Assembly (NCBI RefSeq): GCF_001039355.2
Contig: NW_019775968.1
Location: forward strand, 1,055,449 to 1,119,448
From: Lingula anatina
Taxonomy: Eukaryota; Brachiopoda; Lingulata; Lingulida; Lingulidae
Length of the DNA stretch: 64,000 nucleotides
Reading direction: 5' to 3'
Both the position numbers and the translations under genes were made by a program. The notes under the pieces were generated by a model that searched no databases, was not told the DNA's origin, and saw only the letters and a list, made by a program, of their open reading frames with translations. Of this stretch, positions 62,461 through 64,000 are shown piece by piece; within the stretch, counting starts at the first letter, position 1, and the number at the start of each line of letters is the position of its first letter.

Positions 62461-64000
62461 ATCAATCATAACTCAAAACAGTGCTGTGTTTTCATTGGTT
62501 TTCATCAACAAAGTCTTCCGAGAAACAATATAGAAGCTTTATAAGTAATTAGTTGAGTTGATTGAGACATTTACTGGCCTCCCCAGCGTACATTTTATTA
62601 TTGTTAATAGTAATTGCTACCAAATTTGTCCCCAGACGTTATTCCTATTGATGCATTTATATGCACTGTTTTTATAGTATCATTAGCTAGTGAACATTCG
62701 CTTCAAGTGTTAGTATTGACTATTCGAATCAGAAAGTTTTTTTTACATTCTAATGCTCAGTAAACTTGTGGCGCGTTACCTAAGATAGACTGATGGGTCT
62801 TTTTTGACTCCTAAGAAAACATCATCAAAGATGTGAAGAAAGGCGCCCGTCTCTATGTGTCTGATCATACCGTTAATAGGTAACCCGATAAACAACAGAT
62901 AATGAACTTTCAGACAGTGGTAAAATGTCAAGGGGTCACACAGCACTTTCGGTCTATTTTTTTATGACGTGACATAAAGAATTACAGACAGTTATATAAT
63001 GCTTTCCATCCAAATATCACAATGGAACCACGTTTGCTGAATTAATTTACGTGTTTAAAGACTTTCAACACCAACTATTTTCCCCTGCGAAATGGGGAAA
63101 GTTTTAGTCGTACTACTGTAGTAGGTTTTATCATAAAATAACTTGGGTTCGTGTTCATAATTTAAGCTCTGTTTAAAACATCTTAAATCAGAAAGCACGT
63201 GTAATGGAAATTTTGGCAACCTAACATGCATATCCGATCAATAATTCAAAGTTTAGACATGCTGTCATTGAAATAACCAGTAGAAGACTGCGCTTTTTCA
63301 TGGTAGGGCCTATCCCACCACCTTGGTGCCTGGTGCCGCAGTCCCAGAGCGTGCTCTGAATGGCGTGAGAAAATGAGATTATATTCAAACTTCAGTTCAT
63401 GATTTTTATCGTTCACAAATACCATTTATCACTTGTGTTCACGAGTGGGACATAAATAAAAGCCAAAGTATATTCCGTACATTCTAGACGCGGATCACAA
63501 TCTTCGTCTGGACAGAGATTCCCACCCTTAACCTCAGGTTGGTCATGTCGATATTGACTGTTCCATTGCCTGTCGGCGTCACCCTCACACTCTTTGGACT
63601 CTGCTATATAGCGCAATAAAGGTTTAAACTGGAATGTCGAATGAAAAAAATGTCCTGAATTAATCCAACTGAATGATTTTATACTACTTGGGACAGTCTA
63701 AGTGCTGGTTAAAGAGATAAATAGGAGAATTGCTTCAGGGGGATTTTTAATCCATTAGGTAAGAAAAGATCTTGGGGCACTTGGTCAAAGTGACTGATAA
63801 AAACAGGGCGTTTTGTATTTTAAATTCAGATTCTATTAGTAATCAATATTCTAACAGGCTGTCCTATCAATATAAGCATTTGCACCTCAGACGTGTGTTC
63901 CGCTAAATTAGAACACCTGAGGTAGGTTTATCTTACACCTAACATATGGAATCTTACACAAGACCCAGCCGCTCTTTGCTAAAACAACCTTTATTTCAAG
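62461..64000. other. Right end of the window, no supported gene
   Basis: AT-rich sequence. On the minus strand 63413-63616 is an open frame with spaced cysteines and acidic residues (LCPDEDCDPRLEC). It could be an exon of a secreted protein, but it lacks a clear splice context and no family is recognised. Confidence 0.35.

Noticed and set aside
1-64000. CRISPR array, rRNA, bacterial operon or virus-like gene cluster
   Set aside because: None seen. The repeats are microsatellites, tandem duplications or inverted-end elements, and the genes are spliced animal genes.

Overview
The window is animal nuclear DNA: AT-rich, split genes with GT-AG introns, many long microsatellites and short non-autonomous transposons. 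Four loci, holding five genes, can be supported. The preproinsulin-like gene encodes eight cysteines, the pattern typical of molluscan and annelid insulins, and the Methuselah-like receptors carry somatomedin-B-like cysteine clusters. Together these point to a lophotrochozoan, most likely a mollusc. The species cannot be named from the sequence alone.

Layout. (1) About 2.95-27.8 kb, + strand: a septin of the SEPT1/2/4/5 group. I resolve 13 coding exons whose phases chain without a break to 408 residues. A second, alternative first exon would give a 382-residue form. That alternative exon lies in a 935-bp segment present twice at almost full identity, with a GC-rich 357-bp insert and a single N between the copies, which looks like a false assembly duplication at a heterozygous insertion. 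(2) About 27.8-44.8 kb: no gene found. It holds several short inverted-repeat transposons, including two Harbinger-like MITEs with TTA target duplications and a 115-bp element with a 9-bp target duplication, plus diverged dispersed repeats. (3) About 45.0-48.6 kb, + strand: a two-exon insulin-like peptide gene of 164 residues. (4) 48.9-51.0 kb, - strand: a three-exon gene of unknown function (382 residues), convergent with the insulin gene. (5) 54.7-62.5 kb, + strand: two tandem, intronless class B Methuselah-like GPCR genes. The first is intact (753 residues). The second has one single-base frameshift in a T run, and is either a young pseudogene or a sequence error.

The genes do not form an obvious pathway. 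The insulin gene and the unknown gene each have a perfect TGACGTCA box just upstream. No prokaryote-like system, CRISPR array, rRNA or convincing tRNA was seen. I found no clear evidence of a wholly new biological system. The most useful points are the septin alternative start inside a suspect duplication, the eight-cysteine insulin precursor with a cleavable C-terminal peptide, the receptor pair with a one-base lesion, and several well-delimited transposons.
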